A stretch of DNA of 64,000 nucleotides from Microcella pacifica (lineage in GTDB: Bacteria > Actinomycetota > Actinomycetes > Actinomycetales > Microbacteriaceae): contig NZ_VIKT02000006.1 of assembly GCF_009371975.2 (NCBI RefSeq), positions 8,422 to 72,421 of the forward strand, written 5' to 3'. The notes under the pieces are model-generated. The model ran no database searches, was not told where the DNA came from, and saw only the letters and a list, made by a program, of their open reading frames with translations. Both the position numbers and the translations under genes were made by a program. Below, in pieces: positions 18,757-26,633 of this stretch. How positions within the stretch are numbered: the stretch's first letter is position 1; each line of letters begins with the position of its first letter.

Positions 18757-19460
18757 CCCAGCGCACCGTCGTCGTCGTCGGCGGAACATCCGGAATCGGT
18801 CTCGAGATCGCCAAGGAGGTCGTCGGTCGGGGCGACCGCGTGATCCTCACGGGGCGCGAGCAGAGTCGGGCGGAAGAGATCGCCCGGTCGATCGGCGACG
18901 GAGCGACGGGCATCGCCGTCGACATCTCCGAACCCGAGACGATCGCGTCGAGCCTCGCCGTCGTCGGCGAGGTGCACGGACTCGTGCTCGCTGCAATCGA
19001 GCGCGACGCGAACACGGTGCGCGAGTACGACGTTGCTCGTGCTCGTCGACTCGTGACCCTCAAGCTCGTCGGCTACACCGAGACTGTCCATGCCCTGCTC
19101 GACCGGCTCGAGCCCAGCGTCGCCACGGGCGTCGTGCTGTTCGGCGGGCGCGCCAAAGACGCCCCGTACCCGGGGTCGACGACCGTCGCAACCATCAACG
19201 GCGGCGTGGAGGGCCTCGTGCACTCGATGGCGCTTGAGCTCGCGCCCATGCGGGTCAACGGCCTCCACCCCGGGATCATCGGCGACAGTCCCTTTTGGGC
19301 TGACAAGCCTGCCGCGGTGCTCGAGGGCTACGAGTCGCGCACGCCGGGCGGCCAGCTTGCGACGATGGCCGACATCGTGGGAGCGACGATGTTCTTGCTC
19401 GACAACCACGGAGTCTCAGGCACGAGCCTCAACGTGGACCGCGGGTGGCGGCTGACCTAG
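18753..19460 (+). CDS. SDR-family protein lacking the catalytic Tyr-x-x-x-Lys
   Basis: The 235-aa Rossmann protein has the cofactor motif GGTSGIG at residues 10-16 and a typical C-terminal SDR block (LNVDRGWRLT). Where classical enzymes have YxxxK just before the GL.RS.A.ELAP helix, this one reads VATIN, so both catalytic residues appear replaced. It may work by another mechanism or bind NAD(P) without classical catalysis. GTG start overlaps the bicupin stop, so the two are coupled. Confidence 0.75.
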   Translation: MTQRTVVVVGGTSGIGLEIAKEVVGRGDRVILTGREQSRAEEIARSIGDGATGIAVDISEPETIASSLAVVGEVHGLVLAAIERDANTVREYDVARARRLVTLKLVGYTETVHALLDRLEPSVATGVVLFGGRAKDAPYPGSTTVATINGGVEGLVHSMALELAPMRVNGLHPGIIGDSPFWADKPAAVLEGYESRTPGGQLATMADIVGATMFLLDNHGVSGTSLNVDRGWRLT

Positions 19461-19475
19461 GCATTGATCTGCCAC

Positions 19476-19505
19476 TGGATATATCCATGCGCATGGACTT
19501 ACTAT
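19476..19505. promoter_or_regulatory. Two overlapping 12-bp palindromes before the first amidohydrolase
   Basis: TGGATATATCCA (19476-19487) and CCATGCGCATGG (19485-19496) are both perfect palindromes sharing three bases. A TACTAT -10-like box follows at 19500-19505, placing the palindromes over the -35/spacer. This looks like a repressor site different from the GTTCA motif. Confidence 0.5.
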
Positions 19506-19564
19506 TCCAGTAGAGCTGCACACAGACGTGCACCCCAATTGAATTGCTCAATGAGGAGGAACTC

Positions 19565-21001
19565 ATGACCGACGCCACTCTCCACGCCGAAGATTTCGCG
19601 GTCGGCCGGCCGGTCGTCTTCCGCAACGCGACGGTAATCACTGTGGACAGCGCAGGCGTGCTGGAGGACGCGGACGTACTGATCACGAATGACACCATCG
19701 CTGGCGTTGGCCACCAGCTCGATGTTCCCGAGGGCACGCTCGAGGTCGACGCGCGGGGCGGGATCCTCATGCCCGGCATGATCGACACCCACCGGCACAT
19801 GTGGCAGACGGCGCTGCGCGGGTATGGCGGCGACTGGGCGCTCAGCCAGTACTTCGTCTTCTACTACCTCACGTGGGGTCACGTCTTCCGCGCGGAGGAC
19901 ATCGCGGCGGGCAACCAGCTCAGCGCGCTTGAGTCGATCGACGAAGGTGTCACGACGACCGTCGATTGGTCGCACGCCCTGCGCACGCCGGAGTACGCCG
20001 ATGCGGCCGTGGACGCGTTGCGGAGCATCCCGGGTCGATTCGTTCTCGCCTACGGCAACTACCTCGGCGCCCCGTGGGAGTGGATGAACGAGCCGGGCTT
20101 CCAGTCGTGGGTGAAGAACTTCAGGGCCGACGACATGATGGGCCTGCAGGTGGCCTTCGACGTGAACTCGGGCCCCGACTTTCACGAGAAAGCTGCGTTC
20201 GAGGCCGCGCGCGACCTGGGTCTGCGGGTCACGACGCACGCGGGAGTCTGGGGCGTCAACGGCGACCCGAACATCGACTACATGTACGAGAACGGCTTCA
20301 TGGACGACACCGTGACCTACGTGCACGCGAGTTCGCTCGGGCCCGACAGCTATCACAAGATCGCCGCAACCGGCGGCACGATCTCGATCTCGACCGAGAG
20401 CGAGCAGAGCGCCGGCCAGGGCTACCCCTCTGCCTGGGTCGCCAAGAAGTACGGCATCACCGCATCGTTGTCGATGGATACGAGCGTGTGGTGGAGTGCC
20501 GACTTCTTCTCGGCCATGCGCGCCACGCTCAGTTCGTTCCGCTCGCGGGACCACCTCGAGGCCCAGTCGCAGGGGGAGACCGTCAACGTGAACCGCATGA
20601 AGGCGGAGGACGCGGTGTGGCAGGCGACCATGGGCGGGGCTCACACCCTCGGGATGGCCGACAAGCTCGGGTCGATCACGGTCGGCAAGAAGTCTGACCT
20701 CGTCCTGCTCAAGAACGATGAGTCACCGGCCATGACGCCGATCCTCAACCCTTACGCTCACGTCGTGTACCAGGCGGGCACCGCCGACGTGCACACCGTC
20801 GTCGTGAACGGGAAGGTCGTCAAGTACGACGGCGAGCGCATCGGTCTGCCCCTGAAGCCCGTTGCTGATCGGGTCGCGGCGTCGGTCGAACATGTGCGGG
20901 GCGAGTTGGGCGAGGAGGCCTGGGCCGAGTGGATGAACCCCGCACTGCCCGAGGACGAGCCCATCGCGAACCCCTACACCTACCTCGACGACGATAAGTA
21001 G
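19565..21001 (+). CDS. Amidohydrolase, TRZ/ATZ (deaminase) type
   Basis: The 478-aa metal-dependent hydrolase has the HxH motif (DTHRHMWQ, His76/His78), further His ligands in TTHAG and YVHAS, and a late Asp (SMDTS). This group includes S-adenosylhomocysteine/cytosine/guanine deaminases and s-triazine hydrolases acting on N-heterocycles. A strong GAGGAGG site lies 5 nt before the ATG. A second homologue lies at 22954. Acting on a ring C-N bond is inferred from family; the substrate is unknown. Confidence 0.82.
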   Translation: MTDATLHAEDFAVGRPVVFRNATVITVDSAGVLEDADVLITNDTIAGVGHQLDVPEGTLEVDARGGILMPGMIDTHRHMWQTALRGYGGDWALSQYFVFYYLTWGHVFRAEDIAAGNQLSALESIDEGVTTTVDWSHALRTPEYADAAVDALRSIPGRFVLAYGNYLGAPWEWMNEPGFQSWVKNFRADDMMGLQVAFDVNSGPDFHEKAAFEAARDLGLRVTTHAGVWGVNGDPNIDYMYENGFMDDTVTYVHASSLGPDSYHKIAATGGTISISTESEQSAGQGYPSAWVAKKYGITASLSMDTSVWWSADFFSAMRATLSSFRSRDHLEAQSQGETVNVNRMKAEDAVWQATMGGAHTLGMADKLGSITVGKKSDLVLLKNDESPAMTPILNPYAHVVYQAGTADVHTVVVNGKVVKYDGERIGLPLKPVADRVAASVEHVRGELGEEAWAEWMNPALPEDEPIANPYTYLDDDK

Positions 21002-21046
21002 CGCGACGAGAGATCGAGGGTGGAGGGACGCTTGCTTTTCGGGGGC

Positions 21047-21587
21047 TTCGCTCCGCTGCGCCTTCCGCCAGTCGTGCCAGATCGTCGTTGTCGTGTGCGG
21101 AAGCACGAACCCCGCATAGAACGGGTCCAGGAAAACCTCGACGATCATGTCTGGGTGGTGCAGATCATCCTCGCTGAGTCCGAAGATCGGCAAAGCCCGA
21201 TAGCCCAGTGCAAGACCAACGGCGAGCGCCTCGTTGCCGGCGCGAATCATGAGATCGCGCATGCCGGGACTATCCATCGCTGCCAACATGGGCAGCCCCA
21301 ATGCCGCGGTCGAGACGAGCGTCGAGCCACCCACGCCGTGTCGCACAACTTCACCAGCATCAGGACGAGATCGAAAGGCGCCCGAAGCGCAGCGATGTCG
21401 TAGAGGTCGAGCATCCTGACGGTGGTCACTGTCTGGTGATCGGGCATGACGACCCGCAGCCCGTCCTCGCGCCCGATACCTGAGCGGGCCACTGCTCGAC
21501 AAAGGTGACGTCGAGGCCCGCGCGCACCAGGTCGGAACTGGTGCCAGCACCGTTGGCGCCCGCACCGAGGATTGCAATGCACAAGAA
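21047..21587 (-). pseudogene. Ketopantoate-reductase-like pseudogene
   Basis: Remnants of a second PanE-like reductase are in three frames. They are the N-terminal Rossmann motif (AILGAGANGAG, EQWPAQVSG) at 21587-21471, a middle piece (RAPFDLVLMLVKLCDTAW) at 21480-21325, and a C-terminal piece (MDSPGMRDLMIRAGNEAL to IWHDWRKAQRSE) at 21325-21047. Two frameshifts and loss of about 115 residues, including the catalytic region, make it non-functional. It resembles the intact gene at 16736 along the matching parts. This accounts for the 715-bp stretch between two coding genes. Confidence 0.8.
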
Positions 21588-21716
21588 TTCGGCTATGCCA
21601 CCGGACTGCACATGTCGTACAGTCTTGCGAAACACGTCTGCCGCGTCGGTCGTCAGGAGCCCCTTTATGCGGAGGGGAGGAGCGGTCGACCCGGCGGAAC
21701 CCGAGCATGAGGGGCG

Positions 21717-22775
21717 ATGAGGATGCGGTCACTGGTCTACTACGGCACCGAGGACCTTCGGCTCGTCGACTCACGGATTCCCGAGCCCGGCCCGGGAGAG
21801 GTGCGCGTAGCTGTGGCAGCGTGCGGTGTCTGCGGCAGCGATGCCGCTGAACTGGACCATGGCCCGGTCCTCACCCGCCCGCCCGTGATCCTCGGCCATG
21901 AGTTCGTGGGCGTCGTCGATGCCGTCGGGGAGGGCGTTGATGACTTCTCTGAGGGTGCGCGGGTGGTGTGTGGGGCGGGGGTGTCGTGCGGTGAATGCGA
22001 GCCTTGCGGGCGAGGTCGCACAAATCTGTGCGACAGCTATCGCACGGCAGGACTGACCATAGATGGTGGACTCGCCGAGTATGTGGTCGTCCCCCGCGAG
22101 ATTCTGCACGACGTATCGGAATCGACACTGACTCTCGACACGCTGGCCCTGACCCAGCCCATGGCGATCGCCGTGCACGCTGCGCGTCAAGGGGCCGTCG
22201 GCGCAGATGATGTCGTCGCCATCGTCGGAGCGGGTGGCATCGGTACATTCCTCACCGCCGTCGCAGTGCAGTGGGCGCGGCGGGTCATCGTCCTCGATAT
22301 CGATGACGACCGGCTCGAGCTCGCGCGCAGGTTGGGCGCCCAGGCGACCTTCAATCCAGCGCGCGGTGACGCAGGTGCACTCGTCGACGAACTCCGATCT
22401 CGGATCGATACGGTGTTCGAGGTCAGCGGCACCGCGTCCGGGTTCGCCACGGCACTGTCGCTACTGAGGCGCGGTGGCACCCTGGTGCCGGTCGGCATCC
22501 AGCGCAGCGACATTGCCGCACCCCTGGGAGAGTGGACCGTTCGCGAGATTTCGGTCGTGGGAACCAATGCGCTGGTGTTCGCAGAAGATATTCCCGACGC
22601 GGTGCGTCTGCTCGAAGCGTCCAGCCTGTGGGACATGGTGGCGCCGGAGGTGATCACTCTGGAGCAGACCGTGGCGGAGGGACTGGACCCTTTGCGTCGT
22701 GGGACGTCGAGCAGGATCAAGACCCTTGTGGACCCCGCGGCGCGGCGCCCTCGCCGCGCTGTGCACTCTGGGTGA
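21717..22775 (+). CDS. Zinc-dependent alcohol dehydrogenase (MDR family)
   Basis: The 352-aa product has the catalytic-zinc GHE motif (LGHEFVGVV), a catalytic Cys (CGVCGSD), the structural-zinc set C-x2-C-x2-C-x7-C (CGECEPC...LC) and the NAD(P) loop (GAGGIGTF). It resembles butanediol/sorbitol/threonine dehydrogenases. A second ATG at 21723 is possible. It lies between two amidohydrolases and probably oxidises an alcohol intermediate of the same pathway, which is inference. Confidence 0.82.
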   Translation: MRMRSLVYYGTEDLRLVDSRIPEPGPGEVRVAVAACGVCGSDAAELDHGPVLTRPPVILGHEFVGVVDAVGEGVDDFSEGARVVCGAGVSCGECEPCGRGRTNLCDSYRTAGLTIDGGLAEYVVVPREILHDVSESTLTLDTLALTQPMAIAVHAARQGAVGADDVVAIVGAGGIGTFLTAVAVQWARRVIVLDIDDDRLELARRLGAQATFNPARGDAGALVDELRSRIDTVFEVSGTASGFATALSLLRRGGTLVPVGIQRSDIAAPLGEWTVREISVVGTNALVFAEDIPDAVRLLEASSLWDMVAPEVITLEQTVAEGLDPLRRGTSSRIKTLVDPAARRPRRAVHSG

Positions 22776-22856
22776 TTTTCTCGCGCGGCCCTCAGGCGCA
22801 GGAGGCTCATCTGGCGCGATAAATGCACCTTCATTGTACATAGTGGTAAGCCACAC

Positions 22857-22885
22857 TTGACACGTGTTCATCGTGCTTCTACTCT
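22857..22885 (+). promoter_or_regulatory. Near-consensus promoter of the second amidohydrolase/ABC operon
   Basis: TTGACA (22857-22862), a 17-nt spacer, and TACTCT (22880-22885) form one of the best promoters in the window. The spacer contains GTTCATC (22866-22872), the left half of the shared operator; the right half is degenerate (TCTAC). Confidence 0.65.
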
Positions 22886-22953
22886 GACTCCAGCACACCC
22901 CGCGACGAGGCGCTGACGGCGACGCGTCGCCCGATGAAGGAGTCAATGACGAC

Positions 22954-24345
22954 ATGAGCACGCGAACCCTGCTGCGTGGCGGCACCGTAATCACCTCGGC
23001 CCGGGCCGGAGAGGTCCTGACCGACACCGACGTCCTCATCGGGGTCGATGGGAACATTGAAGCGATCGGCAAAGACCTCGCCGCGGGTGACGCGGCCGTC
23101 ATCGACGTACACGGCCGCATCGTTCACCCCGGTTTCGTCGACACCCACCGCCACACCTGGCAGTCGGTTGTGCGACACGTCGCCTCGGACTGGTCGCTCA
23201 CGGAGTACCTTGCAGGTCTGCACACCGGCCTGAGCAAGTACTTCCGCCCTGAGGACACGTACACCGGCAACTATCTCGGTGCCCTCGAGGCGCTGGACAG
23301 CGGCATCACCACGCTCGTGGACTGGTCCCACAACCTCGCCACACCCGCCCACGCAGATGCCGCAGTGCAGGCGCTAAAGGACACCGGCATGCGCGCCGTC
23401 TTCGCGCACGGTGGGGGGTCGAAGCAGTGGGGTGCTCCGTTGCCCTCCCCTCACAATCACCCGGCGGATGACGCGCGGCGTGTGCGGGACGAGCACTTCG
23501 CGAGCGATGACGGTCTTGTGACGATGGCGCTCGCTCTGCGCGGCCCGCAGTTCACGACCCCCGAAGTCAACGAACACGACTTCCGGCTGGCCCAGGATCT
23601 CGACCTGCGCGTCACGGTGCACGTCGGCGACGGCTACTGGGGCAAATCCGGTCCGATTCGACAGCTCAAGCGCGACGGCCTGCTCTCCAACCGCATCACG
23701 TACGTGCACTGCTGCACTCTCGGCGACGACGAGCTGGCCATGATCGCCGATTCCGGTGGCACAGCGTCCGTCTCCCCCGATGTGGAGATGCAGATGGGCC
23801 ACGGCTTTCCCGCGACCGGGCGTCTGCTGAAGGCCGGCATCCGCCCGACCTTCTCCATTGACGTCTGCAGCTCCAACGGCGGCGACATGTACGGCACGAT
23901 GCGCACTGCCATCGGCATGCAGCGTGCTCTAGACAACGCACCGAGCGTCGAGACCGGTGAAGTGCTCGAGCGCATCGGACTGAGCGTGACCGATGTAATG
24001 CGATTCGCGACCATTGACGGCGCTCACGCGGCAGGACTGGATGACCGTACGGGATCGCTCGAGGTAGGCAAGGCTGCTGATCTCGTCGTTCTCGATGGTC
24101 GTTCGCTTGCGCTCACGCCGATGAACAACCCCATCGGCGCCGTCGTCTACTCCGCTCACCCCGGCCTCGTGCGCGACGTCTTCGTGCAGGGGACGCAGGT
24201 CAAGAAGGATGGTGTTCTGGTGGGTGTCGACATCGACGCTCTGCGTGCGCGTGCACAGGAATCGCGCGACTACATCGTGGGTGAGATGCCCGAGGCGAAG
24301 CTCGACGGCACCTGGCACCCCGACCTCGCGACTCAGCAGGGCTGA
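22954..24345 (+). CDS. Amidohydrolase, TRZ/ATZ (deaminase) type, second copy
   Basis: The 463-aa product has HxH (DTHRHTWQ, His65/His67), later His ligands (TVHVGDG, YVHCC) and the Asp (SIDVCSS). It resembles the protein at 19565 over its whole length but is clearly diverged. AAGGAG lies 11 nt upstream. It heads a unit with the ABC importer genes that follow (gaps of 5 nt or an overlap), so the transporter probably brings in its substrate or precursor. Confidence 0.82.
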   Translation: MSTRTLLRGGTVITSARAGEVLTDTDVLIGVDGNIEAIGKDLAAGDAAVIDVHGRIVHPGFVDTHRHTWQSVVRHVASDWSLTEYLAGLHTGLSKYFRPEDTYTGNYLGALEALDSGITTLVDWSHNLATPAHADAAVQALKDTGMRAVFAHGGGSKQWGAPLPSPHNHPADDARRVRDEHFASDDGLVTMALALRGPQFTTPEVNEHDFRLAQDLDLRVTVHVGDGYWGKSGPIRQLKRDGLLSNRITYVHCCTLGDDELAMIADSGGTASVSPDVEMQMGHGFPATGRLLKAGIRPTFSIDVCSSNGGDMYGTMRTAIGMQRALDNAPSVETGEVLERIGLSVTDVMRFATIDGAHAAGLDDRTGSLEVGKAADLVVLDGRSLALTPMNNPIGAVVYSAHPGLVRDVFVQGTQVKKDGVLVGVDIDALRARAQESRDYIVGEMPEAKLDGTWHPDLATQQG

Positions 24346-24350
24346 CGTCC

Positions 24351-25424
24351 ATGTCCGAGATGGCCACGGAGAATGTGGCGCAACGGCCAGCGATCCGTGA
24401 TCGGGATGGTGCTCTGAAGACAGTTCTGTCGTGGCCCGGATCCCGGTCGTTGATCGCCGTTGTCGCACTCTTCGCGATCAGCCCCCTGATTGCGCCGGGC
24501 AGTCTGAGTTCACCCGCGCTTCTGTCGATGCTGCCGTTCGCCGCACTCATCGCCATCGTCGCGGTGGGGCAGACGTTGGTCATCCAGCAGGGCGGTCTCG
24601 ATCTCTCCATACCGGGCGCGGTCACCCTGGGTGCGTTGATCGTTGCGCGCTTCGGCGGCGACGACGCGTGGGGTCTTCAGACGGCGATCGTTGTCGCGAT
24701 CGTGGCGACCTCGTTGTTCGGGCTTCTCAGCGGACTTGTGATCGCGTACTTCGGACTTCCTCCGCTCGTGGTCACCATCGCCACCAACGCCCTCATTCTC
24801 GGTGCGGTCCAGGCGATTTCCGGTGGGTTCGGCTCGCAGACCACCCCGACACTGAGCGGCTTCGCGCTGAGCCGGCTGTGGGGCATCCCTGCCCTGGCCA
24901 TCGTCGCGATCATCATCGTGCTCACCGTTCACGTGCTGCTGAAGGGAACGCGACTCGGTCGACGGTTTGAGTTGGTCGGGGAGAACCCTCGCAGTGCTGC
25001 GAACATCGGCATCTCGACGCGTGGCTACATCGTGTCGGCCTACTGGCTGGCGGCCGCGCTCGCGGCGGCTGGTGGAGTGTTGCTCGCCGGACTGTTGAGA
25101 ACGCCGACCCTCACGGCCGGCAACGAGTACCTGCTGCCGAGCATTGCTGCCGTGGTCCTGGGAGGTACCGCTCTCACGGGTGGTCGCGGCAGCGTCGTGG
25201 GCACGGCTCTGGGAGCACTCTTCCTGGCCCAGCTCGCCCAACTCGTCCAAGTCTTCACGCAGGCCACTGCCGTGCAGAACATCGTCCAGGCGCTCATCAT
25301 CGGCGTCGGGATCGTCGCCCAGCTGCAACTGGGTGGCAACGCCGGACGGCTGAAAGGACTTCTCCGGCGATCCAGCACCACCCCCAACCCCAGCACCACC
25401 AACTCAACGAGGAGCACAACGTGA
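24351..25424 (+). CDS. Ribose-type (CUT2) ABC transporter permease
   Basis: The 357-aa protein has about nine to ten hydrophobic segments and the BPD_transp_2 motif (TLVIQQGGLDLSIPGAV) that marks RbsC-like permeases. It starts 5 nt after the amidohydrolase and overlaps the binding-protein gene by 4 nt. A second permease domain is fused to the ATPase at 26634, so the importer probably uses two different permeases. The hydrophilic C-terminus is Ser/Thr/Pro-rich. Confidence 0.88.
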   Translation: MSEMATENVAQRPAIRDRDGALKTVLSWPGSRSLIAVVALFAISPLIAPGSLSSPALLSMLPFAALIAIVAVGQTLVIQQGGLDLSIPGAVTLGALIVARFGGDDAWGLQTAIVVAIVATSLFGLLSGLVIAYFGLPPLVVTIATNALILGAVQAISGGFGSQTTPTLSGFALSRLWGIPALAIVAIIIVLTVHVLLKGTRLGRRFELVGENPRSAANIGISTRGYIVSAYWLAAALAAAGGVLLAGLLRTPTLTAGNEYLLPSIAAVVLGGTALTGGRGSVVGTALGALFLAQLAQLVQVFTQATAVQNIVQALIIGVGIVAQLQLGGNAGRLKGLLRRSSTTPNPSTTNSTRSTT

Positions 25425-26620
25425 GCATGACAATGACGTCCAAGCGGACAGCGTTCGGGGCAGTATCTGCCGCGGCTGTCTCCGCCCTGATTCTGGCCGG
25501 CTGCACGTCGACCAACGTCAGCGAGGGAAGCGATGGCGGAGAGGGAGACGAGCGGAGCAACCTCACCGCCGACATCGCCTCGGGTACCTTCGGAACGACT
25601 GACCAGTTCGGCTCGATCGAGGACTTCTGCCCTGAGGGCGCGGAGGAGATGACTCTCGGCGTCGTCGACGGCGGTGGTCTCAACAGCTGGTCGAAGACCG
25701 TTCTCGCTGAGATCGAGAGCGAGGCCGCACGATGCGACGCGATCACGAGTGTCGAGTATGTGGCGGGCCGGTTCGACCTGGAGGCGACTACCAGCGGCAT
25801 CACCAGCCTGGCAGCGAAGGGCACTGACATCATCCTGGTGGTTCCCACTGCCGGGCCCGGCGAGGCGCACCTGCCCGCGATGCGTCAGGCAGTCTCGGCC
25901 GGTTCGTACGTGGTCGCGATCGCTTCCGACCCGCAGGGCGCCGCTGGCACCGACTTCCTTGACTACGCTGACTGGTCGACCGAATTCGTGGGCGAGTCGT
26001 GGGGCGGATGGGCCGTTGACGTACTCGGTGATGAGGGCGGCAACGTCGTCTTCCTCGGCGGCCCCGCGGGCAACCTTGTGTCGACTCAGCAGTTCACTGG
26101 CGTCCAGACGGCGCTCTCGTCAGCGCCCCAGGTGACCCTCTTGAACGACGAGCCGATCGCCACCAACTGGGACCCTGCAGAGGCTCAGCAGGTGATGGCC
26201 GGCCTGCTGGGACAGGGCGAGCAGATCGACGCGATCATCATCGATTACGGTGCGGTCGCTGCCGGCGTCATTCGTGCCTACGAGGCGGCGGGCATTTCGG
26301 TTCCGCCGATCGCTACGACTGACGACAACTCGCTGAGCTGCGGGTTCGAGACGCTCAAGGCTGACAACCCGACGTACGAGCTCGCGACCGTGTCGTCGCG
26401 CACCTGGGTGGGTCGCATCGGTCTGCGCAAGGCCGTCGCCGCATTCCAGGGTCTGTCGAACTCGGAGGCCTCGTTCATCGAGCTGCCGATCTTCGAGGAC
26501 TCGGCCGGCATCGTCGACGGTGCACTCGCGCCGAACGAGGCCTGCCTGCCCGACTCGCCGCCGGACGCCACGCCGTCGACTCTGCTGACCGCAGACGAGA
26601 TCGCCGCCCTGTTCAGCTAG
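25421..26620 (+). CDS. Substrate-binding lipoprotein of the ABC importer
   Basis: The 399-aa product has a signal peptide with lipobox LAGC (Cys28), an acidic linker, and a periplasmic-binding-protein type I fold as in ribose/autoinducer binders. The GTG start follows GAGGAG by 6 nt. It lies between its permease and the fused ATPase-permease. It captures the substrate outside the membrane; the RbsB-like class includes sugar, nucleoside and other small-molecule binders. Confidence 0.87.
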   Translation: MSMTMTSKRTAFGAVSAAAVSALILAGCTSTNVSEGSDGGEGDERSNLTADIASGTFGTTDQFGSIEDFCPEGAEEMTLGVVDGGGLNSWSKTVLAEIESEAARCDAITSVEYVAGRFDLEATTSGITSLAAKGTDIILVVPTAGPGEAHLPAMRQAVSAGSYVVAIASDPQGAAGTDFLDYADWSTEFVGESWGGWAVDVLGDEGGNVVFLGGPAGNLVSTQQFTGVQTALSSAPQVTLLNDEPIATNWDPAEAQQVMAGLLGQGEQIDAIIIDYGAVAAGVIRAYEAAGISVPPIATTDDNSLSCGFETLKADNPTYELATVSSRTWVGRIGLRKAVAAFQGLSNSEASFIELPIFEDSAGIVDGALAPNEACLPDSPPDATPSTLLTADEIAALFS

Positions 26621-26633
26621 TCACGAAAGAACG

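Noticed and set aside
22946-22957. Three-codon mini-ORF (ATG ACG ACA TGA) before the second amidohydrolase
   Set aside because: It overlaps the amidohydrolase start, but so short a frame is expected by chance.
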